64,000 bases of DNA from Fulvia fulva (taxonomy: Eukaryota > Ascomycota > Dothideomycetes > Mycosphaerellales > Mycosphaerellaceae): positions 4,836,001-4,900,000 of the forward strand of contig NC_063015.1 in NCBI RefSeq assembly GCF_020509005.1, in the 5' to 3' direction. Position numbers and translations under genes: made by a program. Shown piece after piece: positions 22,701 through 34,426 of this stretch; position 1 is the stretch's first letter, and every line of letters begins with the position of its first letter. Under the pieces are notes generated by a model. That model did no database searches. It had not been told where the DNA came from and saw nothing but the letters and a program-made list of their open reading frames with translations.

Positions 22701-23200
22701 AAACGCGTTGGAACCAAAAACCGGTGAGGCCAGGAGCCCCACCAGCGGCCAGGACCTTCGGGAGGTATAACTACCTTATCTATAAAGACCTGAAGAGGGC
22801 GGAAGCAAGCATAGCTATCCAGATTCGCTCTGAGCACATTGGGCTGAGAGCATACTTGCACCAAAGAAGAGTCCTAGGATACGATTCCAAACGTTGCCCC
22901 TGTGGCTACCTATCCCAAAACCCGGAGCACATGGTGCTGAACTGTACTAAGTGGGTAAAAGGGAGAAGCCAGTGGAGGGCGAAGGCAAGAGACAGGCAAT
23001 ACCAGGCCATCATCCAGGACAGACAAGATATAAGGAGAGTGACAAGATGGATCCTTAACGAGGACTACCTAGAGCAATTCTCCCTAGCAGTAGAAACGGA
23101 AAGGTGGATAGAGAGGAGGGAGAGAGAGAGAGGAGCCGGGGAAACAGAAGGGAGAAAGGGAATTGAGAGGAGGACATCACTAGGGTTACGGGCAAGGTAG
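19799..23200 (+). pseudogene. LINE-C ORF2, APE endonuclease-reverse transcriptase, nonsense codons only
   Basis: 1133 codons from ATG 19799 to the stop at 23198-23200 in a single frame. Endonuclease: QYNVNRSKDKV near the start, IVIGDFNLHHLKWG at about 20222-20263 and SSDHYPI at about 20465. Reverse transcriptase: KSYRPIALLNTLGK at 21362, LSLDISGAFDNVSH at about 21578-21620, and the catalytic GFVDDTNILAW at about 21854-21887. There is no RNase H motif between the thumb and the C-terminal CPCGYLSQNPEHMVLNC cluster (about 22895-22945). About a dozen in-frame stops (for example 19925, 20543, 20870) are TAG with one TAA, all fitting CAG, CAA or TGG hit at CA/TG. No frameshift was found in 3.4 kb. 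Confidence 0.9.
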
Positions 23201-23396
23201 TCATAGGGTAACAACCATGACACTAGCGTACCCTGAAGGAAGGAGAACGAAAGGACAAGACAGGAAAGAACGAGGAGGGCAAAGACGAGGAGGTTTTCAT
23301 CCGTTAATCGGGTTTCCTACCTACACAAATAGACCTAAATAGCGAGAGACCTGCATAGGCCATAGGGCACTAAAACAGGCGAATGAATAATCTATC

Positions 23397-23410
23397 TATA
23401 TAAGTAACGG
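23397..23410 (+). repeat. Target-site duplication of LINE-C, right
   Basis: Second copy of the 14-base sequence at 18454-18467, directly after the ATCT tail. Confidence 0.9.
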
Positions 23411-24460
23411 TAACTATCTAGGGTTACGTAACAAAGCCCTCTCCCGAATTACGAGTCCTAGGAATCTAGCTAGACCCTAAGCTTAGCTAGAACCCCTAGA
23501 TTAGGAAAGCCTAGAATAGAGCCTAGGTTAACAAGGCTATAATAACTAGACTCATGTCGTTAATATAGGGAGCTACGTTTAATAAGGCAAGGATTATATA
23601 TAAGACGATTGTAAAACTAGTAATACTCTACGGGACCTAGATATAGGGATAGGAGGAGTAGGTAAACCGATCCCGGAGCGGATAGAGGGACTCCTAAACC
23701 GGACGTAGGCCGCGAACCTTAGGGGGATATTAGGAGCCTATAAGATAACGCTAACGAGAGTCGCGGAGGTAGAGATAGGGTCCCCCCCGATTAAATATTA
23801 TATTAAGGGAATGAGGATCTAATACGCTAGGACAACGGCGGATTATCCGGTATAATAAGCTATTCGGGACTCTACGGAGAAGATTACTAGGAGGTACGAC
23901 CGACTACCTAGCCTTAGGGCACGTTAAAGCTAAAAGTAAGACGACCTATATACGTTTAAAGTTATTAAGCGAACCTAGGAGTGGCTAGAGAGTAAGGAGG
24001 AGGAGCAAAAGGCACGGAGGAAAAAGGGTAATAAGGTAAAGACGTAAAGCTTCGTAGAGTAGGTAGCGGGCTACCTTTAGGAATATGAATAGAAAGAGAA
24101 CCTCCTACTAAATCGAGGACCCCTAGCCTTACGCTCCTTCTAGAGACATAACTACCTACTCTACCGTGACCTAATAAGGGCCGAAGTAAGTATCGCGATA
24201 TAGATTAGGTCCGAATATATCGGGTTAAGGGCCTACCTATATAGAAGGAAAGTCCCGGACGTATATAGCCTAGTATACTAGTATAACTACCCGTTATAGA
24301 ACCCGGAGCATATAATACTACGGTGCCCGTAATAGGTAGAAGGACGAGGCTAGTAGAGAGCTAAGGTAGTAAGACGCGACTACTAGTTAATCGTAACGGA
24401 TAAGCGAGACGTAAGACGGATAGTATAGTAGATACTATAGTAGGGCTTTCTTAAACAGTT
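23411..24460 (+). mobile_element. LINE-A' segment 2 (RT thumb and C-terminal region), RIPed
   Basis: Continues LINE-A' after LINE-C. It matches LINE-A at about 51990-53030, including a block equivalent to ELRVLGIWLDPKLSW at 23440-23490 and an RSEYIGLRAYLYRRKV block at about 24210-24255. It ends at 24460, where Gypsy-1 inserted. The LINE reading resumes at 47311. Confidence 0.8.
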
Positions 24461-24645
24461 TATTACCGTACCGGCGTATATTCACTTGAACCCGCGGGCA
24501 CGTACCTAGACCTCGCGTCCGCTAACTAATCCGACTAGCGGCTTGGCGCCCGTATATAACTCTCGCGCCCTCCGCGCCTCCCTTAGATAGGACATCTATT
24601 CGACTTATACCTTACCCGGCTACGTACTTATACCTACTTATAACA
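24461..24645 (+). repeat. Gypsy-1 5' LTR
   Basis: 185 bp, beginning TATTA (TGTTA before RIP) and ending TAACA. It matches 47126-47310 with scattered differences, mostly TA against CA/TG. Confidence 0.88.
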
Positions 24646-26336
24646 CTTCGAATAGATCGTTACTAACGTATAGAGAGACACGAGAAGCTATATTCGGGAG
24701 ATTATAGAGAAACCGCGATAGTATATAAGGAAGTGCTAAGATTAGGTGTCGTACTCGCTAAGTCGTACCTTAAAGTAGATTATAGCTAATATAGTAACAA
24801 TAGCGAGACAGACCGGCACCGGCGTACTAGGCGTAAGTATAGAGAACACTAATAGACGCGTTCATTGCGCGTCCCTTAACAGATTATCCTTCTTTACCCT
24901 ACTATCCGATCTACCCGATAACGATAGCGCGAACCCGGCGATATAGACTTAAGGACGTAAAGAGGATATCGTAAATAGGCTCCTCGACGAGAATAACTAG
25001 TACCGTAAGTAGTATAAGAAGGTGTTCGACTAACTTAAGGCGATTGAGGAAGAGGAGGTCGAGATAGAGCTAAACTTAGCTAACCTATATAGGGCGGAGC
25101 TTATCGGGAATAAGATAGAAGATAAGGGTACTAAGGCACTAAGGAAGAGGAGGGTTACTATCAATAACTTCTAGGAAGCCTTCGACTCGTTAAACGGGTT
25201 AAATATAGACAAGTTTAAGAAGACGGTTAATAACTACCCCTAGTAGATCTATAAGATCCTCTATAACATCGAGTCCGATTACCGACGTACGTATAAACTT
25301 AATACTACGCTCGATATAGCTAACCGTATTAACCTCCGTAAGGCGTAAGATACTAATGACTAGATAGACCGACTCGAGGATATAATCGATACGGAATAGG
25401 CGACTAGATAGTCCCTAGAAGAGGAGGTCACGCGACTAAAGGAGGAGCTCGCTAAGCGCGATAATACTATCGTTATCGACCTAGACGAGCTTATAAGGGC
25501 TAAAGATATAAAGAAGGTATATCGTACGTAGTATAAGGTAGCGGAGAGCAAGCTAGTAGAGACTAAGACTAAGCTCGTAGTAGCCGAGAAGCGTATTACT
25601 AAGCTTAAGAAGTAAGAGATAGACCGTAGCCGGTCTAAGGAAAAGCAAGACCTACTACCTTAGCGAACCGAGTCTAAAGAGTTACTAGAGCGTCGGTAAA
25701 ATAGAGGTAAACCTAACAAGAAGAAGTCGGACCCGGATTTATCGGACTTATCAGACGACGAGGACGACGGTAACAAGTGCCGTGAGAATAGCCGTTAGGA
25801 CGGTAGTCGGAAGGGTAGGAAGAATTGCCTAAGCACCGACTTAGATAGTAACCCTATCTCCGTATATACGACTTACGACGCCGATATAACTACTAGTATC
25901 AAGTCCTCTAACGAGCCAAAGGCCCCTACTAAGTTCGACCTAAAGAGCGACAATATTAAGTTCTAAGAGTAGTAGCGTACTACCGAAGCTAAGCTCTAAG
26001 CCTCGAAGTACCGTACTATAAAGGACTCCCTTCAGAACGTCTAGAGCTAGTTAAGGAACGGTGTATAGACCTATATCGACTCAAATATCCCTAGTCTTAC
26101 TAAGTCTACGGAAGGTACGACTACTTAGTACGTTTCTATAGATAATATAATAGAAGATCTAGCCCGGCGCTACGGTACCCGTAATACCTATACTAATGCT
26201 ATGACTAAGCTTAATAGTCTATAGTAGGGTAATAAGGAGAAGTTTAGTAAATTCTACCTATTCTTCCGTAAGAACGCCGATATCGTTAACCTTAATAACG
26301 GCGCGAAGGAAAAGAAACTCGAGAAGGACTTCCTAC
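24646..26336 (+). pseudogene. Gypsy-1 gag remnant with long coiled coil
   Basis: Plus-strand reading with RIP stops conceptually as Gln/Trp gives a charged protein. A long heptad-like segment (around 25360-25640) contains blocks such as EEEVTRLKEELAKRD. It is followed by a Lys-rich, then acidic segment (DLSDLSDDEDDG, about 25735-25770), then a gag-like block ending FYLFFRKNADI at about 26255-26285. Gag proteins form the particle around the RNA. The reading stops at 26336, where Gypsy-2r inserted. The start was not located. The assignment rests on position between LTR and pol and on the gag-like C-terminal block. Confidence 0.6.
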
Positions 26337-26856
26337 TATTATAGTCTCCCTACAGAGTGTACAGAAGGTAGGGACAGAAGAGCCTTAGAGTGCTCAGAAG
26401 TCGTTAAGAAGTAACAGTCTAGCTTAGTATATAAGCGCTAAGAATTATATACCCCGTAACATTTACTACGGGACCTAGCCCTCCAAATTCACCCCTCTAC
26501 CAAACCTTGACAGATTCACTTCGGCTCGTGACTATATGACTCACGGCACTCCCGCGAGTACCCGCGACTACGCTAGACCCTAGAAGAAGCACGTAGAAGA
26601 CTCGGAACGTAGGGCAGGTTGGAATAAGGTTTTGAGCAAAGCTACTAAGCGCGGCTTCGTACGGGTTAGCCCTATTTATACGGGGACACGTACTCGCGAG
26701 GGTCGCGTATAAATATCTAGCCTTCCCTAGGCCTCTCTTACTTTCTTCGTCTTTCGTTTTGTATAGCAATTATACTATACCCTTTTGTATCTATACTTCG
26801 TACCTATATTCTCGCTTTTACCCTTACATCTTATAGGCTAGGCTCTCGCCCTAACA
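26337..26856 (+). repeat. Gypsy-2r 5' LTR
   Basis: 520 bp, same length as the LTRs of the un-RIPed copy. It starts TATTATAGTC (TGTCATGGTC before RIP) and ends TAACA. The TATA element GTATAAATAT is kept at about 26707-26716. Confidence 0.92.
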
Positions 26857-26898
26857 TTACGAAAGACTAACAAACCGTTAACCACTCGAGTCATCCTT

Positions 26899-28059
26899 AT
26901 AGGTGACCACGCCACCGATAGAGGTGTCAACCTTGACAACTAAGACACTCTATTCTACTTTAGAGAGTGGACTGACATCCCCTTCTCGAACGCCGCTACC
27001 TTCGGTACCTAGGTAAACGCTAACCCCGATACCGCCTACGCTCTTATTAACCGCACCGTCTCCTCTTTCCGCGAGACCGCCTAGCAGGTCGAGCAAGTAA
27101 ACAACTAAGCAACATACCTTTAAGGTATTATGAATACCTTCTAGAACCTCGCCCCGTACGCCGACGATAACCGCCGCTAGTACTTCTCTAAGAAGGTTAA
27201 CGACCTAGACGAGTTCGACGGTAATAAGAGCAAGTTTAAGGCATTTAAGACACAGCTTACTATTAAGCTATTAGCTAATGCCGACCACTTTCCGTAAGAG
27301 AAGGACAAAGTTACGTACGTCTTCTCCCTCCTTCGGGGAGACGCCGCGGCTTAGGTATAACACTATATCGACAACGCTACGTAGACTATCGGCTGCCCGG
27401 ACGTCCTTACCTTAATATAGGACCTCCGTGCTGCCTTTAGTGATCTAGACCGTAGAGCTACCGCCTAGAACGCTATCTACAACCTCCTCTAGAAGAATAA
27501 GAGCTTCGCCGAGTACCTCGCGGCCTTTAACCGCGACATCGGGTTTACCGGCTATAACGAAGAGACTAAGAAGAGCACTCTCCGCCGTGGTTTGTTAGTA
27601 GAGCTTCTTCGAGCCCTCGAGGACAAGGACGTCGGTACTATAAGCTTCCGTAAGCTCGTCGAGACCTACTAGCGCCTCGACTCTAACATAAAATACACCG
27701 CCTCTCTCCTCACTTCCCGTTCTTAAGGTCGTTAGCCTCGTGGTCCCGGAAGCCACTTCGCTACTCTACTAGGCGCCGCCGCTCCTACGGCTCTCCCTCC
27801 CGTCTCTATAGGTGACGCTATAGATCTTAGCGCTAGGGCCGCCGTCCCTCGAGTCTAGGGCCTCGTTAACGGTAAGCTTACTCCCGAAGAGAAGCTTCGC
27901 CGTCGCTAGGCCGGACTCTATACCTACTACGGCGGTCAAGGCCACATCGTAGCTAACTGTCCGTAGCTCGCTACCCGTAACGCCCGTAACCCGGTTCGCG
28001 GCGCTATCGGCGCTATCGAGCCTACTCCTACTACTCCCGCTAAGTAGGAAAAAGCCTAG
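26899..28059 (+). pseudogene. Gypsy-2r gag, RIPed
   Basis: Same length as gag at 55717-56877, with no net indel between the former ATG (now ATA, 26899) and the terminal TAG (28057-28059). The N-terminal DHATDRGVNLDN block is readable directly. The zinc knuckle is degraded to CTYYGGQGHIVANC-like sequence with TAC/TAT for TGC at about 27920-27965. Numerous TAG codons replace Gln and Trp. The frameshift heptamer reads GGAAAAA instead of GGGAAAA. Confidence 0.88.
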
Positions 28060-30935
28060 GTCTTCCTTATCGACGCGATAAAGACTAAGAACAACGTTTA
28101 CTAAAAGTAAAGAGAGGAAAGAAGTTGAGGATCAATATAGCATAGCTAGACCTATACGACGAGACGGGCAAGGACTACGCTTATAAACCGTTCGTTACGA
28201 ATGTAAATATCAGCTTAAAGAAACTCTCTTCTTCCAATCTCACTCTTATAGACACTAGCGTACTAGGCGAGTCTTTTATAGACTATAAACTCGCGACCTC
28301 TCTTAACCTCGAACCCTAGGAACTGAAGTACCCTCGCACCCTTGAACTCTTTAACGGCACGGAGACTACTACTAGTAAGATTGCTTATGTTATATATACG
28401 TTAATCACCCTTAGAGGCAAGCGTATATCGATCACTAGCTTCCTTACGTCCCTACCGTATCAGAAGTTTATCCTCGGCCTCCCCTAGTTTAGACGATACC
28501 GACCTATTATCGACTAGACTTCCCTTACTATTAGCTTCCCTCTAGAAGTTCCTCCGGTACCTCCGCCTTCTCCGCCGCCTTAGCGCGGTCCTAAGTATAC
28601 TAAGATCTTCTAGGTAAACGCCGCTGCCTTTACTACTACTACTAAGTAGCCTAAAGCTTAAGTCTTCGCCGCCTCTCTCCGCGATATCGACATCGCCCTC
28701 GAGAAACTCGACAAGAAGCGTACACCTACCGACCCTACTACGAAGGTCCCTCCTTAGGCACAACACATCCTCTACGTATTCGATACTAAAGCCGTAGACG
28801 AGCTGCCTCCTTATCGCCCTTACGACTATAAGATTAAGCTAGAAGAAGGTATAGAGACACCGTTCGGACCGCTATATTCTATGTCCCGAGAAGAGCTTAT
28901 CGTCCTTAAGAGATACCTCGAAGAGAACCTGAAGAAGGGGTTTATTCGAGCGAGCCGTTCTAGCGCTAGCAGTCCCGTTATGTTCGTTAAGAAGCCCGGC
29001 GGTAGTCTACGCTTCTACGTAGACTACCGAGGCTTAAACGCTATTATAAAGAAGAACCGCTACCCAATACCGTTAATTTAGGAGACGCTCGAGCGCCTCT
29101 CTAAGGCCAAGTACTTCACTAAGCTCGATGTTATCGCTACGTTTAATAAGTTACGAATAGTAGAAGGACACGAGTATCTTATAGCCTTCCGTACTCGCTA
29201 CGGGCTATTCGAGTCGCTCGTTATGCCCTTCGGCGTTTGTAACGGGCCTAGTACCTTCTAGAACTTTATTAACGACATCCTTTAGGAGTTCCTCGATCAG
29301 TTCTACACTGCCTATATCGACGACATCCTAGTCTATAGCAAGACTAAGGAGGAGTACCGCGAGCACGTCTATAAGGTCCTTTAGAAGCTCGTAGACGCCG
29401 GCTTATAGCTCGATATCGACAAGTACGAGTTTAAGAAGACCGAAGTCAAGTTCCTTAGTTTGATTATTACCGTAGACGGCATCAAGATAGACTAAGAGAA
29501 GATCGACGCTATCGTCGAATAGGATGCTCCTACGAACGTTAAAGAGGTCTAGGGTTTCCTAGGCTTTACTAACTTCTACCGCCGCTTTATCTACGCATTC
29601 TCGGGCGTAGTACGCCCTTTAACGAAGCTTACGCGTAAGGGTAAGAAGTTCGCCTAGACCGACGAATGCTAGGAGGCTTTTGACTTGCTCAAAGCGAAGT
29701 TTGTTAAGAACCCGCTTCTATAGCACTTCGATTTCGAACTAGAGACCCGTATAGAGACCGACGTATCCGACGGCGTAGTAGGCGGTGTCCTGCTATAACG
29801 CCGCTCGCCTAAATCCCCCTAGTTACCTATCGCCTTCCTCTCTAAGAAGATGACCGCTACGGAGTATAACTACGAGATCTACGACAAGGAGCTTCTCGCT
29901 ATCGTCAAAGCTTTCGAAGAGTAGCGCCCCGAGCTCGAAGGCTCTACTATGCCCGTCTAAGTAAGCTCCGACTATAAGAACCTCGTCTACTTTATAAAGA
30001 GTAAGCTACTTAATCGTCGCTAGGCCCGCTAGAGCGAGTTCCTCTCCCGGTTCAACTTTATAATCTCGTATACGCCCGGTAAGGCCAACTCGATAGCCGA
30101 CGCCCTTACCCGCCGCCCTAGTAACTCTCTAGTTGATCGAAGAGGGGGCTAGTAAATCGTAGAGTAACAAGTTATTAAAGAGCATAACCTCTCTTCCGAG
30201 CTTCGAGAGCACCTATCGAACGGCTAGCCTACGCTCGCCGCTTCCTTTACTACTCTCGTGCTCGCTCCTACCTACCTTAACGAGAGTAATAATAAATCCG
30301 AGCCTAAAGAATACGCCTCGGACGCTAAGGACTTAAACGACGATAAAGAGGGCTTAGTAACGACCGACGGCTTATCCGGGTTAGACTTTAAGGGGTTTGA
30401 TAATAAGGAGCAACCTAAAGGCATTATAGCACGAGTACGAATAGCGTACGATGCCGACCTAGACGCCTAAGAGTTAGTTTAGGCCCTTGAATCTAGCGCG
30501 AGGATATTCCCGGGTTTCTCGCTATCTAAGTACGAGCTCTAGGAAGGTGTCGTCTACTTCCGTAAGAAGCTTTATATACCGTAGCCCGAAGACTCTAATA
30601 TCCGAGCTAAGATTCTTTAAATTGTCTACGAATCCGCCTCTAGGGGTTACCTAGGCGTAGCTAAGACCTATAAGCTCCTCGCTAGGTATTACTAGTGGCC
30701 GTATTCCTAGAAGGACGTCCGCCGCTACGTACTAAACTACGCTACTTACCGAAGAGCTAAAGCTAACCGCTACCGCCCCTACGGTCTCTTATACCCTCTC
30801 CCGGCTCCTAATCGTCCGTAGAAGCACATTACTATAGACATTATTACCGATCTCCCTTACGGTAAGACCTTTAGCGGCGTGAAGGCAAAGGCCCTTCTAG
30901 TGATCGCAGACCGTTACTCTAAGGACCGGTATATA
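28053..30935 (+). pseudogene. Gypsy-2r pol, protease-RT-RNase H and start of integrase, RIPed
   Basis: Aligns with 56871 onward. The protease motif DTG has become DTS (about 28252-28262). The RT core is partly open (28881-29081, [20 protein letters not shown]). The catalytic box remains YIDD at about 29311-29325 because its Asp codons follow C and so carry no TG step. RNase H and the integrase HHCC region follow with many TAG codons. The frame is cut at 30935 by LINE-B and resumes at 35930. Confidence 0.88.
30925..30935 (+). repeat. Target-site duplication of LINE-B copy 1, left
   Basis: Eleven bases, accggtatata, repeated at 35930-35940. The sister element shows an uninterrupted ACCGGTACATGATCCC here. 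Confidence 0.88.
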
Positions 30936-31099
30936 GATAGATAGATTTGTCATTCCCCTGTTCTAGGACCCTATCCGGCCTATATAGGTATATATCTATT
31001 GTTATGTACAAAGGGAAACCCGAATAGGTGAAAACCCTTCCCGCCCCCGACTACTCCTTATCTAGTTTAGCTTTCCCTCTAAACGTACGTAGTCTATGT

Positions 31100-34000
31100 C
31101 ACTACCCCGTTAGCCCCCGCTCCTAGCCGGTCTCGTCGCGCTACGTCGTGTCCTCTCTTCCTATACTGCTCCTACTAGGCGGTACTGTTCTAGCTAGTCC
31201 TTCTCTAGTATCTAGTTCGTAATGCGCCGTAGGTCCTTAGCGTTGTTAAGAAGTGCCCTAATCGTCCGGTTCCTCGCCTTTGCTATCCACTCCCCCCTTC
31301 CTAGCGACCACCTCGGACAGACGAGGAGTGCGTACCGTACGTTCTAGGAGCGATAGCCGTAGGGGCAGCTAGTATTCGTGTATCCTAGAACCTTCCTCTA
31401 TAATAGGTACCCCTAGAGGCCGATGTGTTCGCTTCGCAGTTGGGTTGCTATACTACTCTATGCCCTCGTAAGGCGGTAGTAGATAAGCTTCGGGGGGTGC
31501 TTGACCGCGGATTTTGTAGCTGACCATTCCTTAGGTTGTCCCGCTAGCTAAGGGCGTCCACTATACCCTATAACCTAGTTGTTCTACCTCTCTTTCTATA
31601 GTTGCTCTATAAACGATTTCTCACCTTCCTATTATATTGCTAGCTATTCGTCCCTTGCCCGGTAGTTCGGCTCGTTTCCGGGTCGAATGCCCCTATACGC
31701 TAGTACTAATTCGCGGGCCCTTACGACTATACTAGCGATGACCTTCTGTACTAGGTACTGTGCCGACTTGCCTAAGTAGGAGGTCCGTAGTCCCTAGATA
31801 TATAGGTCGATCGGCGGTATAGCGGTCTCGTGCTTAAGCATCCTCGTTAGTGTCGACTTATATGCCCCGGTGACCTTCCTTAGGCATTGGTTTTGGATCT
31901 TCGCTAGCGGCGCGACGAGTCCCTTCGATAGGCAGGCCCTCTCGCCTAAGGACTACACTTGGCTACTATAGGTAAGGACTGGCCGTATAATAGCCGTATA
32001 TAGAAGTCGTGACTACCGGAAGTCCGCCCCCTATATAGACGTAGTGAGCCTCTAGTATGATGCTATATTCTGTTCAGCTTTCCGTAATATTGCCTATACG
32101 TGCTTCCTCTACCGTAGCGCCGGGTCTACCTATAGTCCGAGGATCCTGAGCTAATTTGCCGGGTTAGTCGTATGCCCCTATATCTAGATAGAAGCTTACA
32201 TATTGTGGAACCGTGGCCGGCGCGTAAAGTGTATCAGATTGTACTTTTCTAGGGCAAACCGAGCCCCGTGCCTCCTAGCCTAGTCCTCGTAGATCTTGTG
32301 CTTCTCTTCTAGTAGCCTACAGTTCTCCTTAGTCGAGGAAGACTACGCTAGGATGTTTGTGTCGTCTACGAAGCCGCTCGCAGCGGTGTTCTGGGATTCT
32401 AGGGCTGGGAGTAGCGTCGCTATAAAGAAGAGGAATAGAATAGGTACTAGCGTTGAGCCTTACGGGATTCTAGTGTAGACTACTTGAAATGGGCTTCTGT
32501 ACTAGCCGACTAGGATCGACGTACTACGGTTTTAGAGGTAGGACCGTACGAAGTTGACAAGCCACTCAGGGAGTCCTTTCGACCTTAGGATGTAGAGTAG
32601 CCGCGGGTATAACACGTAGTCGAAGGCTCCCGATATGTCTAGGCTAAGTAAGGAAGCCACCTTGTCCCTATTCTTATACTAGATGGCCTTTACCTAAGAG
32701 GTGATAAGTTCCATCGCGGATAGCGTCGATCGCTATAGGCGCGCACCTATCTAGGTGTCCGGGAGTAGGGAGTGTTCCTCTGCCGCCTCGGAGAGTCTCG
32801 TTATAACCAGCTTCTCAAGCGCCTTCCTAAGAGTGTTAAGGAGCGCAATTAGGCGGTACGACTTCACCTGCGTATAGTCTTCCTTCTGCGGCTTGCGTAG
32901 GACTACTGTCGTCGATTGTTTAAAAGCTATCGGGTGGTACCCGGTCTGTAGGCAGGCGTTAAAGATCGCTGCAACTACTAGGGCTAGTTGATCTCTACAC
33001 TTCTTTAGTAGCTCGTTTGGGATCCCATCCGGCCCCGGGGCTTTCTTCGCCGGCAACATCCTTAGCATAGCGGTAACTTCTCCCTCGGACACCTCCTATT
33101 AGACCGCGATGCTAGGGGCTAGGGGAGTAGAGCTGTTTATGTCGCTTAGATCAGCCTCGACTAGGGGCGGGAAGAACTTGCTAGCTAGTAGACGCGCCTT
33201 GGCCTCGGGGTCGCCAACCGGGCCACTAGGCGATTGTAGCGCTAGGATAGAGAAGGAGGGGCCCTGTGTAGGGTCCTATCGGGCCCATTTCGCTAGCTTC
33301 CACATCCTCTCTAGCTTACCGGCGATTTCTTCTACTATGGCCCTCTAGCCGACTGCTTTCTCCCTTCGTATTATAGCTTTCTTCTGTTAGTATGCCTCCC
33401 TATATACGTTCTAGGCCTCCTCACTATAGCTGCTCGTCTACACCCGGCGGGCTCTCCTTACTTCTCTTACTACCGTAGTATACTCCGGCGTCTAGTATAG
33501 TTTAGACTATGTCGTTAGTTAGGTAAGCGGAACGTGAAGTAAGGTCGCTTTTCTTATTTCGTCTGTCAACCCCTGGACTGCTTCGTCTATCTCGTCTTTA
33601 CTATTATATTGCTGCTGCGCGATCTAGACTAGCCTCTTAGAGTCATCGAGGTACGCCTAGATGTTAGCCTAGTAGGCCTTTCCCTAGTTTGGCTTAGGGG
33701 TTCTCGCTAGTGTGCGTTATATCTGTGTCGTAATAGAGGTCCTGACTAGCATATAGTCTAACGACGCCTCGAGTTCATGTTCGATCCTATAGTAGGTTAC
33801 CGTATAGTAGTAGCTATCTGAGATCTAGGAGAGGTCGATCGTGCCTTAGAGTCCCCCTCTCTTCTAGGTGCCCAGGTCCTTCGGGGTATTGAGGGCAATT
33901 GCGTTACTCGCCATCAAGTCGAGTACTTCGTCGGCTATAGGGTACGGCTACATAAGGCTTTCCTAGGAAGGGTAGTGTATGTTGAAGTCTCCTACTACGA

Positions 34001-34426
34001 TGTGGCACCCTTGTCTCTTGAGCGCATGTCTAGGTGTCTACAGACCCCTAGGTCGCGGCTAGACCTCGAGGCTAGCGGTTGCATATATAGGTTGTGTATC
34101 TAGGTGCTACCTACGTGGAGGGAGGTAATATCGCCCCCGCCTTCTTCGTCTACGTAGTACACTACCTCCCAGTCGGATTCTAGTATGTCCTTGCTGACAT
34201 AGAAGCACGTGCGGGGTCTGCCGTCGCCTCGTAGGCATTTCGTGTAGCCTAGTGACTTGTAGGTCGTTAGTCTCTTATAGTGCGGGTTAATCTATAGCTC
34301 CTAGATTGCAAGGACGTAGTGGACGCGCGGGTCCGCCTCGTATAGGAAATGGTTCTAGACTATATCCTTGCTATAGTTAACGTTATACTAGATGATACTA
34401 AGCGTGTCGAGGCTAGTCATCGGCAT
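31100..34426 (-). pseudogene. LINE-B ORF2, APE endonuclease-reverse transcriptase
   Basis: On the minus strand the start lies near 34426-34418 (two close ATGs). Next comes the endonuclease N-terminus (TLSII-YNVNYSKDIV; TCFYVSKDILESDWEVVYY at about 34150-34210). An open RT piece is at 33092-32751, with LPAKKAPGPDGIPNELLKKC and KSYRLIALLNTL. The RT core and C-terminal cysteine cluster are at about 31370-32650. The N-terminal frame and the RT frame differ, so at least one indel adds to the TAG codons. Its role would be target-primed reverse transcription of LINE-B RNA. The 3' end coordinate is approximate. Confidence 0.8.

Larger units (their letters stand above)
18468..23396 (+). mobile_element. 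LINE-C, full coding length, lightly RIPed
   Basis: A 4.9-kb APE-type non-LTR element with normal CA/TG content, lying in RIPed LINE-A'. It has a very short 5' leader (39 nt), ORF1 18507-19799, ORF2 19799-23200, a ~190-nt 3' region and an ATCT-type tail (taatctatctata, about 23388-23400). A 14-bp target-site duplication flanks it. Both ORFs keep one frame throughout and are broken only by in-frame TAG/TAA codons. It is younger than its surroundings and probably non-functional in this copy. Confidence 0.92.
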
